Positions 24,860-32,114 of a stretch of DNA of 42,213 bases are shown piece after piece. Under the pieces are notes generated by a model, which saw only the letters and a list, made by a program, of their open reading frames with translations, was not told where the DNA came from and did not search any database. The translations under genes were made by a program, and so were the position numbers. Position 1 is the stretch's first letter. Each line of letters begins with the position of its first letter. The stretch spans positions 1-42,213 of the forward strand of contig CBDTTW010000003.1 of NCBI GenBank assembly GCA_965363675.1. Direction: 5' to 3'. Source of the stretch: CBDTTW01 sp965363675. Its GTDB lineage: Bacteria > Bacteroidota > Rhodothermia > Rhodothermales > DASSAV01.

Positions 24860-25096
24860 ATGGAAGCCCGTTTCATCAAATCGCTCGGCGCGCTCTGCGT
24901 GCAGCACAACCTTATCGAAGCGTTCACGCTGACGAAGAAAACGCTTGTCATGCACGTCGAGGGGGTGCCCGTGACGCTGCCGGTGGAGGCCGGCAAGGCG
25001 TTGCTGGCGGCGCTGCTCCGCGAGGCGGGCGTGCGCCCCGCCGAGCCGCCGCTCAGGCCGCCGGCCCCCGCTCCGGTCGTGGTCCGGCGCCTGTAG
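24860..25096 (+). CDS. Small hypothetical protein, trio member C
   Basis: A 78-residue protein starting MEARFIKSLGALCVQHNLIE. The plan is helix, strand pair (KTLVMHVEGVPVTL), helix (AGKALLAALLREAGV) and a Pro-rich tail (PPLRPPAPAPVVVRR). The strand part matches member B position by position, including VEG. A TTG 6 bp upstream could also start it. It stands 325 bp after rfbC and downstream of intergenic repeat copy 1, so it likely has its own promoter. Function unknown. Confidence 0.6.
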   Translation: MEARFIKSLGALCVQHNLIEAFTLTKKTLVMHVEGVPVTLPVEAGKALLAALLREAGVRPAEPPLRPPAPAPVVVRRL

Positions 25097-25189
25097 CGCC
25101 AGGGTTTAACCTTCGGCTCCGCATGCCGATACCTATGGGGTTGCGCCGTCGCTCAAGCGCGCGGCTTGTCCAACCCCTTCGGAATCCCC

Positions 25190-25699
25190 ATGCGGGCCGC
25201 CGTTCACACGTTTCCTCTCCGGCAGGCGCTGCGCCCCTGGCTCGGCTCCATCGCGCTGGCGCCGCTGTGCGCGTACTTCGCACTCCGCCACGGCGAGTAC
25301 ACGTTGCTGGACCATGCGGACCTGATTATCCACGAAGCCGGACACTTTTTCTTCCGCTTCTTCGGGGATTTTCTGTACATGTTCGGCGGAACCCTCATGC
25401 AGATGCTGCTGCCGGGGCTGCTCGTCTGGAACTTCGTGCTCAACGACTATACGCTGGGAGCGCAGCTTTCGCTGTTCTGGCTCGGGCATAACCTGCTCAA
25501 CATCAGCGTGTACGCCGCCGATGCGCAGGCGCGGGCGTTGCCCCTTTTGGGCGGCGCATCGGCCATCCACGACTGGTGGAGCCTGCTCGGCCGCCTGGGC
25601 CTGCTGCACTGGGACGCCGGCATCGGCATGTGCTTCTACGCTTCGGCGCTTTTCGTTTTCGGCTGCTGCCTGGCCGCCCCGCGCCTCATGAACGCCTGA
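25190..25699 (+). CDS. Membrane protein with HEAGH motif, possible metalloprotease
   Basis: A 169-residue integral membrane protein with about four TM helices. The sequence DLIIHEAGHFFFRFFGDF carries an HExxH zinc-binding signature (48-52) at the start of a membrane segment, as in site-2-type (M50-like) intramembrane proteases, and is followed by FGGTLMQMLLPG. The usual second M50 motif (NxxPxxPLDG) is not seen; H100, D111 or H127-D128 could supply the third ligand. Proteins of this kind are found in several phyla and are not characterised to my knowledge. The ATG at 25190 is used; an in-frame TTG lies 24 bp upstream. Confidence 0.75.
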   Translation: MRAAVHTFPLRQALRPWLGSIALAPLCAYFALRHGEYTLLDHADLIIHEAGHFFFRFFGDFLYMFGGTLMQMLLPGLLVWNFVLNDYTLGAQLSLFWLGHNLLNISVYAADAQARALPLLGGASAIHDWWSLLGRLGLLHWDAGIGMCFYASALFVFGCCLAAPRLMNA

Positions 25700-25824
25700 C
25701 GCCTTTCCGGGAAGCGTCTGGTTCCCAAGCGCTTAGCGGCGCTCGGATTGGCGTAATGTTTGCACGCTATTTTGCGGAAGGGCGGCGAAGGGCTGCCCAC
25801 GCAAACGACGGAGGAAGTGAAACG

Positions 25825-26223
25825 ATGGAAGCGGCTTCGCAACACACTCATCTCAAGCCCCGCGTGCTCGTCATCGACGCCGACAGCGCCGCCTTGCGGC
25901 GCATGCATTCCGTGCTGGATGAGGAATACGAGGTGCACCTTGCCTCGTCGGTTTCCCTTGCCTTGTTGCTGCTGAGCGAGTTCCGGTACAAGCTCATCCT
26001 GACCTCTCTGGCGTTGCCGAGCCGCTACGCAGGGGTCAATATCGTCCGCGTAATCCGCACGAAGCCGTTCAGCCGCCGCACGCCCGTAGTGGCGCTTGCG
26101 GCCCCCGGCGACGAGCCGGACCTTGCCCGCGAACTCGACGGGTGGCTCGAAGACGCCGGCGAAACCGGGCAGGTGCGCGCCGCGCTTCTGCACTTCAGCG
26201 CCCGCTCTGCCGGCCGCGCCTGA
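25825..26223 (+). CDS. Degenerate response-regulator receiver domain
   Basis: A 132-residue stand-alone domain with a strong GGAGGAAG ribosome-binding site before the ATG. RVLVIDADSAALRRM matches the first strand and acidic pair (D18, D20) of receiver domains, and YEVHLASSVSLALLLL the next helix. The position of the phospho-acceptor Asp is Ser 61 in LILTSLALP (compare LILLDLMLP), the usual Thr is replaced in PVVALAA, and the conserved Lys is absent. It therefore cannot be phosphorylated in the normal way and may work as a protein-binding pseudo-receiver. It converges with the DUF6504 gene. Confidence 0.75.
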   Translation: MEAASQHTHLKPRVLVIDADSAALRRMHSVLDEEYEVHLASSVSLALLLLSEFRYKLILTSLALPSRYAGVNIVRVIRTKPFSRRTPVVALAAPGDEPDLARELDGWLEDAGETGQVRAALLHFSARSAGRA

Positions 26224-26250
26224 GGGCGGCCTGTACGCTTGCCCGCGCCG

Positions 26251-26475
26251 TCAGCTCAGCACCCGATCCAGACGCCAGGCGCCGTCGGAGCGGTACATGT
26301 CCAGCACGCCGCCCTCGGTGACGACGCGGAAATACACGCGCCGCTCGGGCCGGCCCCACCACTGGCCCTGAATGACCCAGTAGTCGATGGTGTCGAGCAC
26401 CTTGCAACGGCGCCCATGCAGGGTAAGGCAGCGCGGCCGGTCGCCCCGCGTCTGCACGTCGATTGCTTCGCCCAC
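26251..26475 (-). CDS. DUF6504-like small protein
   Basis: A 74-residue protein starting at GTG, with GGAGG 9 bp before it; the frame is closed just upstream, so this start is nearly forced. The pattern GEAIDVQTRGDRPRCLTLHG, then DTIDYWVIQGQWW and a strand-rich end (RRVYFRVVTEGGVLDMYRS, WRLDRVL) is that of DUF6504. That family is often found beside Y-family DNA polymerase (ImuB/Pol IV) genes. No polymerase is visible here, so it is an orphan in this window. Confidence 0.7.
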   Translation of the reverse strand: MGEAIDVQTRGDRPRCLTLHGRRCKVLDTIDYWVIQGQWWGRPERRVYFRVVTEGGVLDMYRSDGAWRLDRVLS

Positions 26476-26528
26476 GTCTTCGCGCCTCCATCAAGCAGGT
26501 TGATGCGCGTTGTACGCCGGGGATTCAA

Positions 26529-26565
26529 TATGTGTTTCTTATATGTTTATATATTTTAAAACGCC
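26529..26565 (-). promoter_or_regulatory. AT-rich island, likely promoter of the DUF6504 gene
   Basis: Positions 26529-26562 are almost entirely A and T, standing out sharply in this GC-rich region. The island lies 55-90 bp upstream of the GTG start of the leftward DUF6504 gene and overlaps the end of the preceding leftward gene. I cannot assign -35/-10 or -33/-7 boxes with proper spacing, so the promoter role is inferred from composition and place. Confidence 0.35.
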
Positions 26566-26786
26566 AGCGCCGCTTCCGCATAGGTCGTGTTGATGAACGC
26601 TTCGCCGCGCGCCTCGATGCTCTGGAAGATGATCCCGCCGTCCTCGGCGAGGGGGCGGCGGTGATCTACCTCGCCGGAGAGGATGCCCGCCGGGATTTCA
26701 TCGGGGAAGGCTTTGCAGCAGGAAGGTTTGGCTTCGTTCGCAGGCGCGTGCGCGCACAGCCAGCACATCGTGATCGGGTAGCACAT
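26556..26786 (-). CDS. Small Cys-rich conserved protein
   Basis: A 76-residue protein. It has MCWLCAHAP with a CxxC pair, SCCKAFPDEIPAGILSGEVD, then HRRPLAEDGGIIFQSI. This order (Cys pair, C-x-AFP-x-x-IP-x-x-I-x-x-G-x-x-DHR, then DxGI) is that of a widespread small protein family of unknown function, perhaps a metal-binding knuckle. The C-terminal tail after FQSI is not conserved in my recollection. It lies 80 bp upstream of DUF6504 on the same strand. Confidence 0.7.
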   Translation of the reverse strand: MCYPITMCWLCAHAPANEAKPSCCKAFPDEIPAGILSGEVDHRRPLAEDGGIIFQSIEARGEAFINTTYAEAALAF

Positions 26787-26873
26787 TGCCGTCGGAGTAG
26801 GGTGAATACAACGGAACAGGGCGAACCACGCCTGTTTTGAAGGGATGGAGCCCCCGCAAGCAGGCTTCCCGAA

Positions 26874-26941
26874 GTATCGCCGGCGCCTCCTTCGGGCTTA
26901 AGCGCCTCTCGGATTTTTTTGAGAGGGGCCCGGGAATTTCC
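26874..26941. repeat. Intergenic repeat, copy 2
   Basis: Partner of 24664-24736, with the same ordered blocks (GTATCGCCG to CGGGAA). In this copy the T-run lies in the loop of a hairpin: CCTCTC (26905-26910) pairs with GAGAGG (26921-26926). It lies between the start of the Cys-rich gene and the terminator of the DUF892 gene. Confidence 0.55.
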
Positions 26942-26953
26942 TTGGGCAAGGCG

Positions 26954-26990
26954 CAAAAAGAAAGGCTGCCCGCAGATGCAGGCAGCCTTT
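26954..26990 (-). terminator. Intrinsic terminator of the DUF892 gene
   Basis: AAAGGCTGCC (26961-26970) and GGCAGCCTTT (26981-26990) form a perfect 10-bp stem with a 10-nt loop. On the leftward strand it is followed by a T-run (complement of 26955-26959). It lies 22 bp after the DUF892 stop. Confidence 0.85.
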
Positions 26991-27012
26991 CCGGAAGGAA
27001 AACAAGGCCGGG

Positions 27013-27660
27013 TCAGGAGGGGCGCTCGCCGCCCTTGTACGCGGCGCTCTTGCCCTCGTGCTGCGTCTCGCCGGTCGAGCCCACTTCGTCCGTGGCGAAC
27101 GGCGTATCGCTGTAGGCGGCGCGGCGGCCGGCGTGATCCGTAACGCCCTGCGAGGCGCTGCCCGCGCCCTGGCCGGCGGCGTGCAGGTTCACGACGTTCT
27201 CCGCAAGGTCGGTCAGGAGCGAGTCGGTCTTTTTCTCCTGGTCGAGGATCTTGCCGAGGAGCTGCTTGTCGTCCGAGCGGCCCAGCAGGTCGGCGTAGGA
27301 GCACACGGTGCCGTAGCCGGCGATCTCGTAGTGCTCGATGCGCTGCGCCATGGCGATCATGCTGGCGTCGCGCACGTCCGGCTCGGCCTTCTGCGAAAGG
27401 TGGTGCTTGGCCTCCTTGATCAGGCCCTCCATGGCCTTGCAGGTTTCGCCGGTCGGCTTCTCGCCGAGGTTCTTGAAGACCATCTCCAGGTGCTTGATCT
27501 GGTCCTTCGTCTCGCCCAGATGGGTCTCAAACGCACGCTTGAGTTCCGGGTGGGTGGCCTTCTCGATCATTTGCTCCAAGCCCGCGATGAGCTGGTTCTC
27601 GGCGCTGTACAGGTCCTTGAGTTGCTCGACGTAGAGCTCCTGCAACGTCTCTAGTTTCAT
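27013..27660 (-). CDS. DUF892 ferritin-like protein (YciE/YciF family)
   Basis: A 215-residue protein with a four-helix ferritin-like domain (residues 1-160). It begins MKLETLQELYVEQLKDLYSA and contains AENQLIAGLEQMIEKA, FETHLGETKDQIKHLEMVF, RIEHYEIAGYGTVCSYADLL and LDQEKKTDSLLTDLAENVV. The Glu and His residues in ETHLGET, IEHYE and DQEKKTD fit a di-iron site. A Gly/Ala-rich tail of about 50 residues follows and is probably unfolded. Proteins of this family are often induced by stress, osmotic shock or stationary phase. It is a single gene with its own terminator. Confidence 0.92.
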   Translation of the reverse strand: MKLETLQELYVEQLKDLYSAENQLIAGLEQMIEKATHPELKRAFETHLGETKDQIKHLEMVFKNLGEKPTGETCKAMEGLIKEAKHHLSQKAEPDVRDASMIAMAQRIEHYEIAGYGTVCSYADLLGRSDDKQLLGKILDQEKKTDSLLTDLAENVVNLHAAGQGAGSASQGVTDHAGRRAAYSDTPFATDEVGSTGETQHEGKSAAYKGGERPS

Positions 27661-27845
27661 TGGATTACCCCAACTGTTTGTTAACGCTGTCTTCCGGGCG
27701 ACTCGCTCTCGGCGAGGTCCGTATGCGTGTACGCAGCAAGGGCTTGAGGGTCCCCGCCGAAGCGCTCCCCGGCGTCGGCTTGACACGGTTATTACATGCT
27801 TCCCGAGGGTGTTACCACAGGCCCGGACGGCGCCGGCGACCCGGC

Positions 27846-28013
27846 TCAGTTGGCAAGCTCGGGGCGGCGCGTAAGGGTGGGGCAGACGTACTTCATCTTC
27901 ATGTACGCCGAGAGCGCTTCGACCTCCTCCACGTCTGCCGGGCGCCCCGGAACGTCATGGCGATTCTGGCGGCGGAGGGCCGCCGCAGCGAGCATGCGCG
28001 TCAGTTGGCTCAT
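27846..28013 (-). CDS. Possible very small protein
   Basis: A 55-residue frame starting MSQLTRMLAAAALRRQNRHD and ending YVCPTLTRRPELAN. The middle (DVEEVEALSAYMKMKYVC) has a natural-looking composition, with little of the Arg/Pro/Ala excess seen in shadow frames. No family is recognised. A longer rightward frame covers the same place but looks less natural. It is upstream of DUF892 on the same strand, 185 bp away. Confidence 0.4.
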   Translation of the reverse strand: MSQLTRMLAAAALRRQNRHDVPGRPADVEEVEALSAYMKMKYVCPTLTRRPELAN

Positions 28014-28295
28014 GGGGGCCTCGTGCAGGTTTGGGGCATAGGCCCCGGGGTTTTGCCGCCGCAGCGCGTGGCCGTTCCGGCGCGCTACAGAGAGACAACG
28101 CCGCAAAGTAAAAATGATCCGTTAATGCGCGCCGCAAAGAAGTTGTAAGGCAAGGCAAAGAAGGATAAAAGGTCCAAAAATCCGTTATTGCAATTAATTT
28201 GGTTGCCTGCCGTGAGGGTTCGGAGGCGCTGCACGACTCCCGGCCTGCTCAAGCGCCGTAAGGCATTTGCCGCACGCGCGGCGTCGCTTTGGGAG

Positions 28296-28334
28296 GGCGT
28301 AGGAACCTCTAGGTACGCCGACCGTTTTCCGGTC
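28296..28334 (+). promoter_or_regulatory. Two adjacent hairpins just before the TerC start
   Basis: GGCGTA/TACGCC (28296-28301, 28314-28319) and GACCG/CGGTC (28320-28324, 28330-28334) form two directly neighbouring stems ending 11 nt before the TerC ATG. They end a 332-bp gap (28014-28345) that also has an AT-rich promoter-like stretch at about 28160-28205. A structured leader affecting TerC translation is possible; the known yybP-ykoY manganese riboswitch motif is not convincingly present. Confidence 0.35.
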
Positions 28335-28345
28335 TCCGCCGATAC

Positions 28346-29413
28346 ATGCGCTGGGAGGTTATTTTGGAGGAAGGGATCTGGTTATGGGTAGGCTTCAATG
28401 CCTTTGTGCTGGCGATGCTGGCCCTCGATCTGGGGGTGTTTCATCGCAACGCCCACCAGATTTCCATTCGAGAGGCGGCCCTGACCAGCCTGGCGTGGGT
28501 CGCGCTGGCTCTCGCGTTTTGCTACGGCCTGTACCGGATCGAAGGGCCTCGGCAGGGCCTTGAGTTTCTGACGGGGTATCTCATCGAGAAGGCGCTCTCG
28601 GTGGACAATATCTTCGTCTTCGTCCTGATCTTCTCGTACTTCAAGGTGCCGCCCAAGTACCAGCACCGGGTGCTGTTCTGGGGCATCCTGGGGGCGCTCT
28701 TGATGCGCGGCTTCATGATCGGGGCGGGCGCTTTCCTGATCAGCCGCTTCGGCTGGATCATGTACGTGTTCGGCGGCTTCCTGGTCATCACCGGCATTCG
28801 GATGCTGTTCCACCAGGACGACCACATCGAGCCCGAAGCCAACCCCGTGCTGAAGCTGCTGCGCCGGTTCGTCCGCGTAACGCATTACTACCACGGCCAG
28901 CGCTTCATCGTGCGCGAGCCCAACGAGTCCGGGGGCAAGCTGCCGTGGGCCGTGACGCCGCTGTTCGTAGTGCTGCTCATGGTCGAGACGACCGACCTCA
29001 TTTTTGCCGTGGACTCTATTCCGGCCGTCTTTGCCGTCACCCAAGACACGTTCATCGTGTACACCTCGAACGTATTCGCCATTCTGGGGCTGCGCGCCCT
29101 ATACTTTCTGCTGGCGGGCGTCATCGAGAAATTCCATTACCTGAAGGTGGGCCTTTCCATTGTGCTGGTGTTCGTGGGCGTGAAGATGCTGCTGGCCGAG
29201 GTTTACCACCTGCCGATCAGCCTGTCGCTGGGCGTGATCGCCATCGTGCTGAGCATCGCGGCGGGCGCCTCGCTGCTGTTCCCGAAGCCGGCGGCCCCTT
29301 CTTCGCCGCTCGAAACGCCGCCCCCGCCTGAGCCGTATTTTCAGGACGCTGCGACGCCTACGCCGGTGGGCGACGTGCAGGCCAACGAAGAGCATCCAGA
29401 ACATCGCGCCTGA
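28346..29413 (+). CDS. TerC/Alx-family membrane protein
   Basis: A 355-residue polytopic protein of the TerC (Alx) family. It starts MRWEVILEEGIWLWVGFNAF and runs into MLALDLGVFHR. The conserved acidic motifs are seen in LIEKALSVDNIFVF and VETTDLIFAVDSIPAVFAV, which in this family line a metal route. About nine TM segments are predicted, and a Pro-rich tail of about 55 residues follows. TerC/Alx proteins are linked to Mn2+ export, metal loading of exported enzymes and tellurite resistance. The stop overlaps the start of the CNNM/CorC gene by 1 nt, so the two are translated together. A strong GGAGGAAGGG lies inside the frame at 28366 but has no in-frame start after it. Confidence 0.93.
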   Translation: MRWEVILEEGIWLWVGFNAFVLAMLALDLGVFHRNAHQISIREAALTSLAWVALALAFCYGLYRIEGPRQGLEFLTGYLIEKALSVDNIFVFVLIFSYFKVPPKYQHRVLFWGILGALLMRGFMIGAGAFLISRFGWIMYVFGGFLVITGIRMLFHQDDHIEPEANPVLKLLRRFVRVTHYYHGQRFIVREPNESGGKLPWAVTPLFVVLLMVETTDLIFAVDSIPAVFAVTQDTFIVYTSNVFAILGLRALYFLLAGVIEKFHYLKVGLSIVLVFVGVKMLLAEVYHLPISLSLGVIAIVLSIAAGASLLFPKPAAPSSPLETPPPPEPYFQDAATPTPVGDVQANEEHPEHRA

Positions 29414-30723
29414 TGTCCGACGTCATCTTCGAGATCGTCATCATCTTTGCCCTGATCGTCGTCAACGGCGTGCTGGCTATGTCCGAGATCGCGATTGTCT
29501 CGGCGCGCAAGGCGCGGCTGCTCAGCCGCGCCGAGGAAGGCGACCACCGCGCCCGGGCCGCCCTCGAACTGGCGAACCATCCCAACCGCTTCCTCTCGAC
29601 GGTCCAGATCGGCATTACGCTCGTGGGCATCTTCGCAGGCGCCTACGGCGGCGCGAACGTCTCCGACCAGCTCGCGCTTGCGCTGCGAACCTACGGCCCT
29701 CTGGAGCCTTACGCCGACGCGCTCGCCCTGGGGCTGGTCGTCATGTCGATCACGTTTCTTTCGCTGATCGTGGGCGAGCTGGTTCCCAAGCGCATCGGCA
29801 TGCACAGCCCCGAGCGCATTGCAAGCGCCATGGCCCGCCCCATGCGCATCCTCTCCATCGTGATGGCCCCGCTGGTGCACCTGCTCGGCATGACGACGGA
29901 CTTCGTGCTGCACTTGCTGCGCCTGAAAACGTACGCCGAGGAGCCCGTGACCGAGGAGGAGGTGAGCCTGCTCATCGAGCAGGGCACCCGCGCCGGCGTC
30001 TTTGCCGAAGAGGAGCAGGACCTGGTGGAGCGCGTCTTCCGCTTCGCCGACCAGACGGCCGGCGAGCTGATGACCCCGCGCGTCGAGATCGTGGCGCTCG
30101 ACGTGCAGGACCCGGTCGAGATCAACCGGCAGAAGCTCGGCGGGCAGACGCACGCCCGCTTCATCGTATGCGAAGGGGGGCTGGACAACGTCCTCGGCTT
30201 CATCCACGTCAAGGACATCCTCGCGCAGTCGCTGCAAGCAGAGCATGTGGACATTCTGGCGGTGCTGCGGCACCCGCATTTCCTCCCCGACAGCGTCAGC
30301 GCCCTACGCGTGCTGGAGCTGTTCCGCAGCAGCGGCGTCCACCTGGCGCTTGTCGTGGACGAGTACGGCGGCATCGCGGGCCTCGTCACGCTCGACGACA
30401 TCCTCGAAGCCATCGTCGGCGACATCCCGTGGGTGGGCGAAACCGCCGAGCCTGCCATCATCGGGCGGGAGGACGGCTCGTACCTGGTCGATGGGATGCT
30501 GCTGATCGACGAGTTTAAGGACGCCTTCGACATTAAGTCGTTGCCGAACGAGGATAACGGCAGCTTCCGCACGCTCGGCGGCTTCGTCGTGACCCACCTG
30601 GGCCGCATCCCTAGCGTCGCCGAGGCGTTCGACTGGGACCGGTTTCATATCGAGGTGGTGGACATGGACGGCAACCGGGTCGATAAAGTGATGATTCGGG
30701 CGACCCCGCGCGCGGAAGCTTGA
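29413..30723 (+). CDS. CNNM/CorC-family (DUF21-CBS) membrane protein
   Basis: A 436-residue protein of standard family build. The N-terminal DUF21 membrane domain has NGVLAMSEIAIVSARKARLL, then FLSTVQIGITLVGIFAGAYG and SLIVGELVPKRIG. A CBS pair follows, with LMTPRVEIVALD, FIVCEGGLDNVLGFIHVKDI and LALVVDEYGGIAGLVTLDDI. The C-terminal CorC_HlyC domain has DGSYLVDGMLLIDEFKDAF and TLGGFVVTHLGRIPSVAEAF. Such proteins export Mg2+ or other divalent ions and are regulated by nucleotides on the CBS pair. With TerC it forms a two-gene metal-handling unit (TGATG junction). Confidence 0.95.
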   Translation: MSDVIFEIVIIFALIVVNGVLAMSEIAIVSARKARLLSRAEEGDHRARAALELANHPNRFLSTVQIGITLVGIFAGAYGGANVSDQLALALRTYGPLEPYADALALGLVVMSITFLSLIVGELVPKRIGMHSPERIASAMARPMRILSIVMAPLVHLLGMTTDFVLHLLRLKTYAEEPVTEEEVSLLIEQGTRAGVFAEEEQDLVERVFRFADQTAGELMTPRVEIVALDVQDPVEINRQKLGGQTHARFIVCEGGLDNVLGFIHVKDILAQSLQAEHVDILAVLRHPHFLPDSVSALRVLELFRSSGVHLALVVDEYGGIAGLVTLDDILEAIVGDIPWVGETAEPAIIGREDGSYLVDGMLLIDEFKDAFDIKSLPNEDNGSFRTLGGFVVTHLGRIPSVAEAFDWDRFHIEVVDMDGNRVDKVMIRATPRAEA

Positions 30724-30727
30724 GAAA

Positions 30728-30749
30728 TGCGCCAATAGGCTATTGCGCA
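30728..30749. other. Near-palindrome after the CNNM/CorC gene
   Basis: TGCGCCAATAG (30728-30738), a single G, then CTATTGCGCA (30740-30749) form a 10-bp inverted repeat with one bulged C. It starts 5 bp after the stop. With no T-run it is either an RNA 3' end hairpin or an operator for the PH-domain gene 135 bp further on. Confidence 0.35.
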
Positions 30750-30884
30750 AAACGTGCGCATGCCCTACGCTATTACCCGGCGCAGCGCTCACGCCCGAGC
30801 ACGCCGCCGAAAAAGCGCTTACGGCGCGCGGCCCGCCGCACACGTCCGGGGCCGCCGGGCCGCTCGTCCGGCGGGAGATGGCTT

Positions 30885-31358
30885 ATGACAACGTTTAAAT
30901 CGCGGCTGGACGGGGGCTCCCGGTTTGTCTACGGCGTCGCCGCCGCCAACATGTTGCTGCTGGCAGGGTACACGTTGGCGCAAAGCAGGTCGCCGTTTGC
31001 CTTCCTGGTGGCCGGGGCCATTTTGATGGTGGGGTACGTGCCGCTGGCCATTCTGTACCCCGGCGTGCGCTACGAGATCGGCGAGGGCCGGCTGACGGCG
31101 CGCATCGGCTCGCTGCTGACGTGGAGCGTGGGCCTGCACGAGATCGAGCGCGTGCAGCCGCTCGTCTCGCGGAGCGGCCGCCTCGACGCTTCGCGCCTGC
31201 GCCTCGACTACCGGGGCCGCCGGGGCAAACGCCACATCGTCGTGACGCCGGAGGCGGGCGAAGCGTTCATGCACGCGCTCGCGCGCAGCGAACCGGCGCT
31301 GCTGCTGGAGGAAAACTCCTTGCTGCGCCTGCGCGCGGGGCGGCGCGTCCACGCTTGA
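30885..31358 (+). CDS. Membrane-anchored bacterial PH-domain protein
   Basis: A 157-residue protein with GGGAG before its ATG. Two TM helices (about residues 15-55: FVYGVAAANMLLLAGYTLAQ and FAFLVAGAILMVGYVPLAIL) are followed by a small PH-like domain (YEIGEGRLTARIGSLLTWSV, LHEIERVQPLVSRSG, KRHIVVTPEAGEAFMHAL). The pattern matches the bPH_4 (DUF1200/YvsG) type. These domains likely bind a membrane or protein partner; the exact role is unknown. The upstream 55 codons in frame are Arg/Pro-rich and were left out. It converges with tatA. Confidence 0.8.
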   Translation: MTTFKSRLDGGSRFVYGVAAANMLLLAGYTLAQSRSPFAFLVAGAILMVGYVPLAILYPGVRYEIGEGRLTARIGSLLTWSVGLHEIERVQPLVSRSGRLDASRLRLDYRGRRGKRHIVVTPEAGEAFMHALARSEPALLLEENSLLRLRAGRRVHA

Positions 31359-31365
31359 TGCGGAA

Positions 31366-31420
31366 AAGCCCCCGGCGCCGCGGCGCCGAGGGCTTCGAAG
31401 GGCGTAGGCCCCGGGGGCTT
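31366..31420. terminator. Shared terminator between the PH-domain gene and tatA
   Basis: AAGCCCCCGG (31366-31375) pairs with CCGGGGGCTT (31411-31420), enclosing a second GC-rich inverted repeat (GGCGCC/GGCGCC around 31374-31388). On the leftward strand the stem is followed by TTTT, fitting a tatA terminator; it overlaps the tatA stop codon. It may also end the PH-domain transcript. Confidence 0.6.
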
Positions 31421-31754
31421 AGTACTGCTTGGCGGCCGGGTCGGGGTTGACCGGCTGCGGCGCGGCGGCCGGAGGCGCCTGCTGCTGCGGGGCGGCATAC
31501 GGATCGGCGGCGGGCATAGCCCCGTACTGCTCGGGCGGGCGCGGCGCCGGCGCGCCGTAGTGCGGCGGCTCGATGCGGTAGTTGGGCTGGTCGTCGAAGT
31601 TCATTTCGCGCTTGATATCCTTGGTGGCATCCTTGAACTCACGAATGCCCTTGCCCATCCCGCGCGCAATCTCCGGGATGCGCTTGGCGCCGAAGATGAG
31701 GAGAATGGCGAGGAAGATGAGGAGCAGCTCCCCCATTCCGATATTACCGATCAT
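31419..31754 (-). CDS. tatA: Twin-arginine translocase subunit TatA
   Basis: A 111-residue TatA/TatE protein. It has a short N-terminal stretch, one TM helix (MGELLLIFLAILLIFGAKR, residues 7-25), then the Pro hinge and amphipathic helix (IPEIARGMGKGIREFKDATK) typical of TatA. A disordered tail rich in Pro, Ala and Gln fills residues 55-111, longer than usual but common in Bacteroidota. TatA oligomers form the pore through which TatC exports folded proteins with RR signal peptides. No tatC or tatB is beside it; TatC is expected elsewhere. Confidence 0.93.
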   Translation of the reverse strand: MIGNIGMGELLLIFLAILLIFGAKRIPEIARGMGKGIREFKDATKDIKREMNFDDQPNYRIEPPHYGAPAPRPPEQYGAMPAADPYAAPQQQAPPAAAPQPVNPDPAAKQY

Positions 31755-32114
31755 ATGCCGTCACCTGGTTGTGGTTGTGGGAACGCGGCGGGTTTGAGTA
31801 GCCGCCTCCCGATTCGAGTCCGTCGGCCTGACGGGCTATAGCTTACGTAAATCAATCGCTAAATCAAGCGCTTCAGGCGTGTTTCTGCACGGCGCGCCGC
31901 CGAATCGCCTTGCTGACGCTGAAACAACGCGTGCATAGGGCTAAGTTCCACGTTTGCGTAACATAGCCCGGAATAAGAAATATCTTCATAGAGGATCCGT
32001 TCCGGATGATACCTGCGCCTCTACAAAATGTGCCCGCCTTCGGCACCTGGGGCGTCGGGCTGCGTATGAGGCGCGGGCTTAGGCCCGTCCCGCTTACATA
32101 ACGCCGCCGCGCCC
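31755..32114. other. Intergenic region between tatA and the DedA gene
   Basis: This 360-bp gap lies between divergent genes. Leftward it contains TTGATT, 16 bp, then TAAGCT (within 31838-31872), a possible sigma70-type promoter for tatA. An inverted pair CCGGAA/TTCCGG (31968-31973, 32000-32005) encloses an AT-rich stretch. No open frame or RNA gene is recognised. Confidence 0.35.

Noticed and set aside
28260..28345. yybP-ykoY manganese riboswitch before TerC
   Set aside because: The stretch GGGAGGGCGTAGG is only loosely like the GGGGAGUAG element and the other conserved parts are not found.
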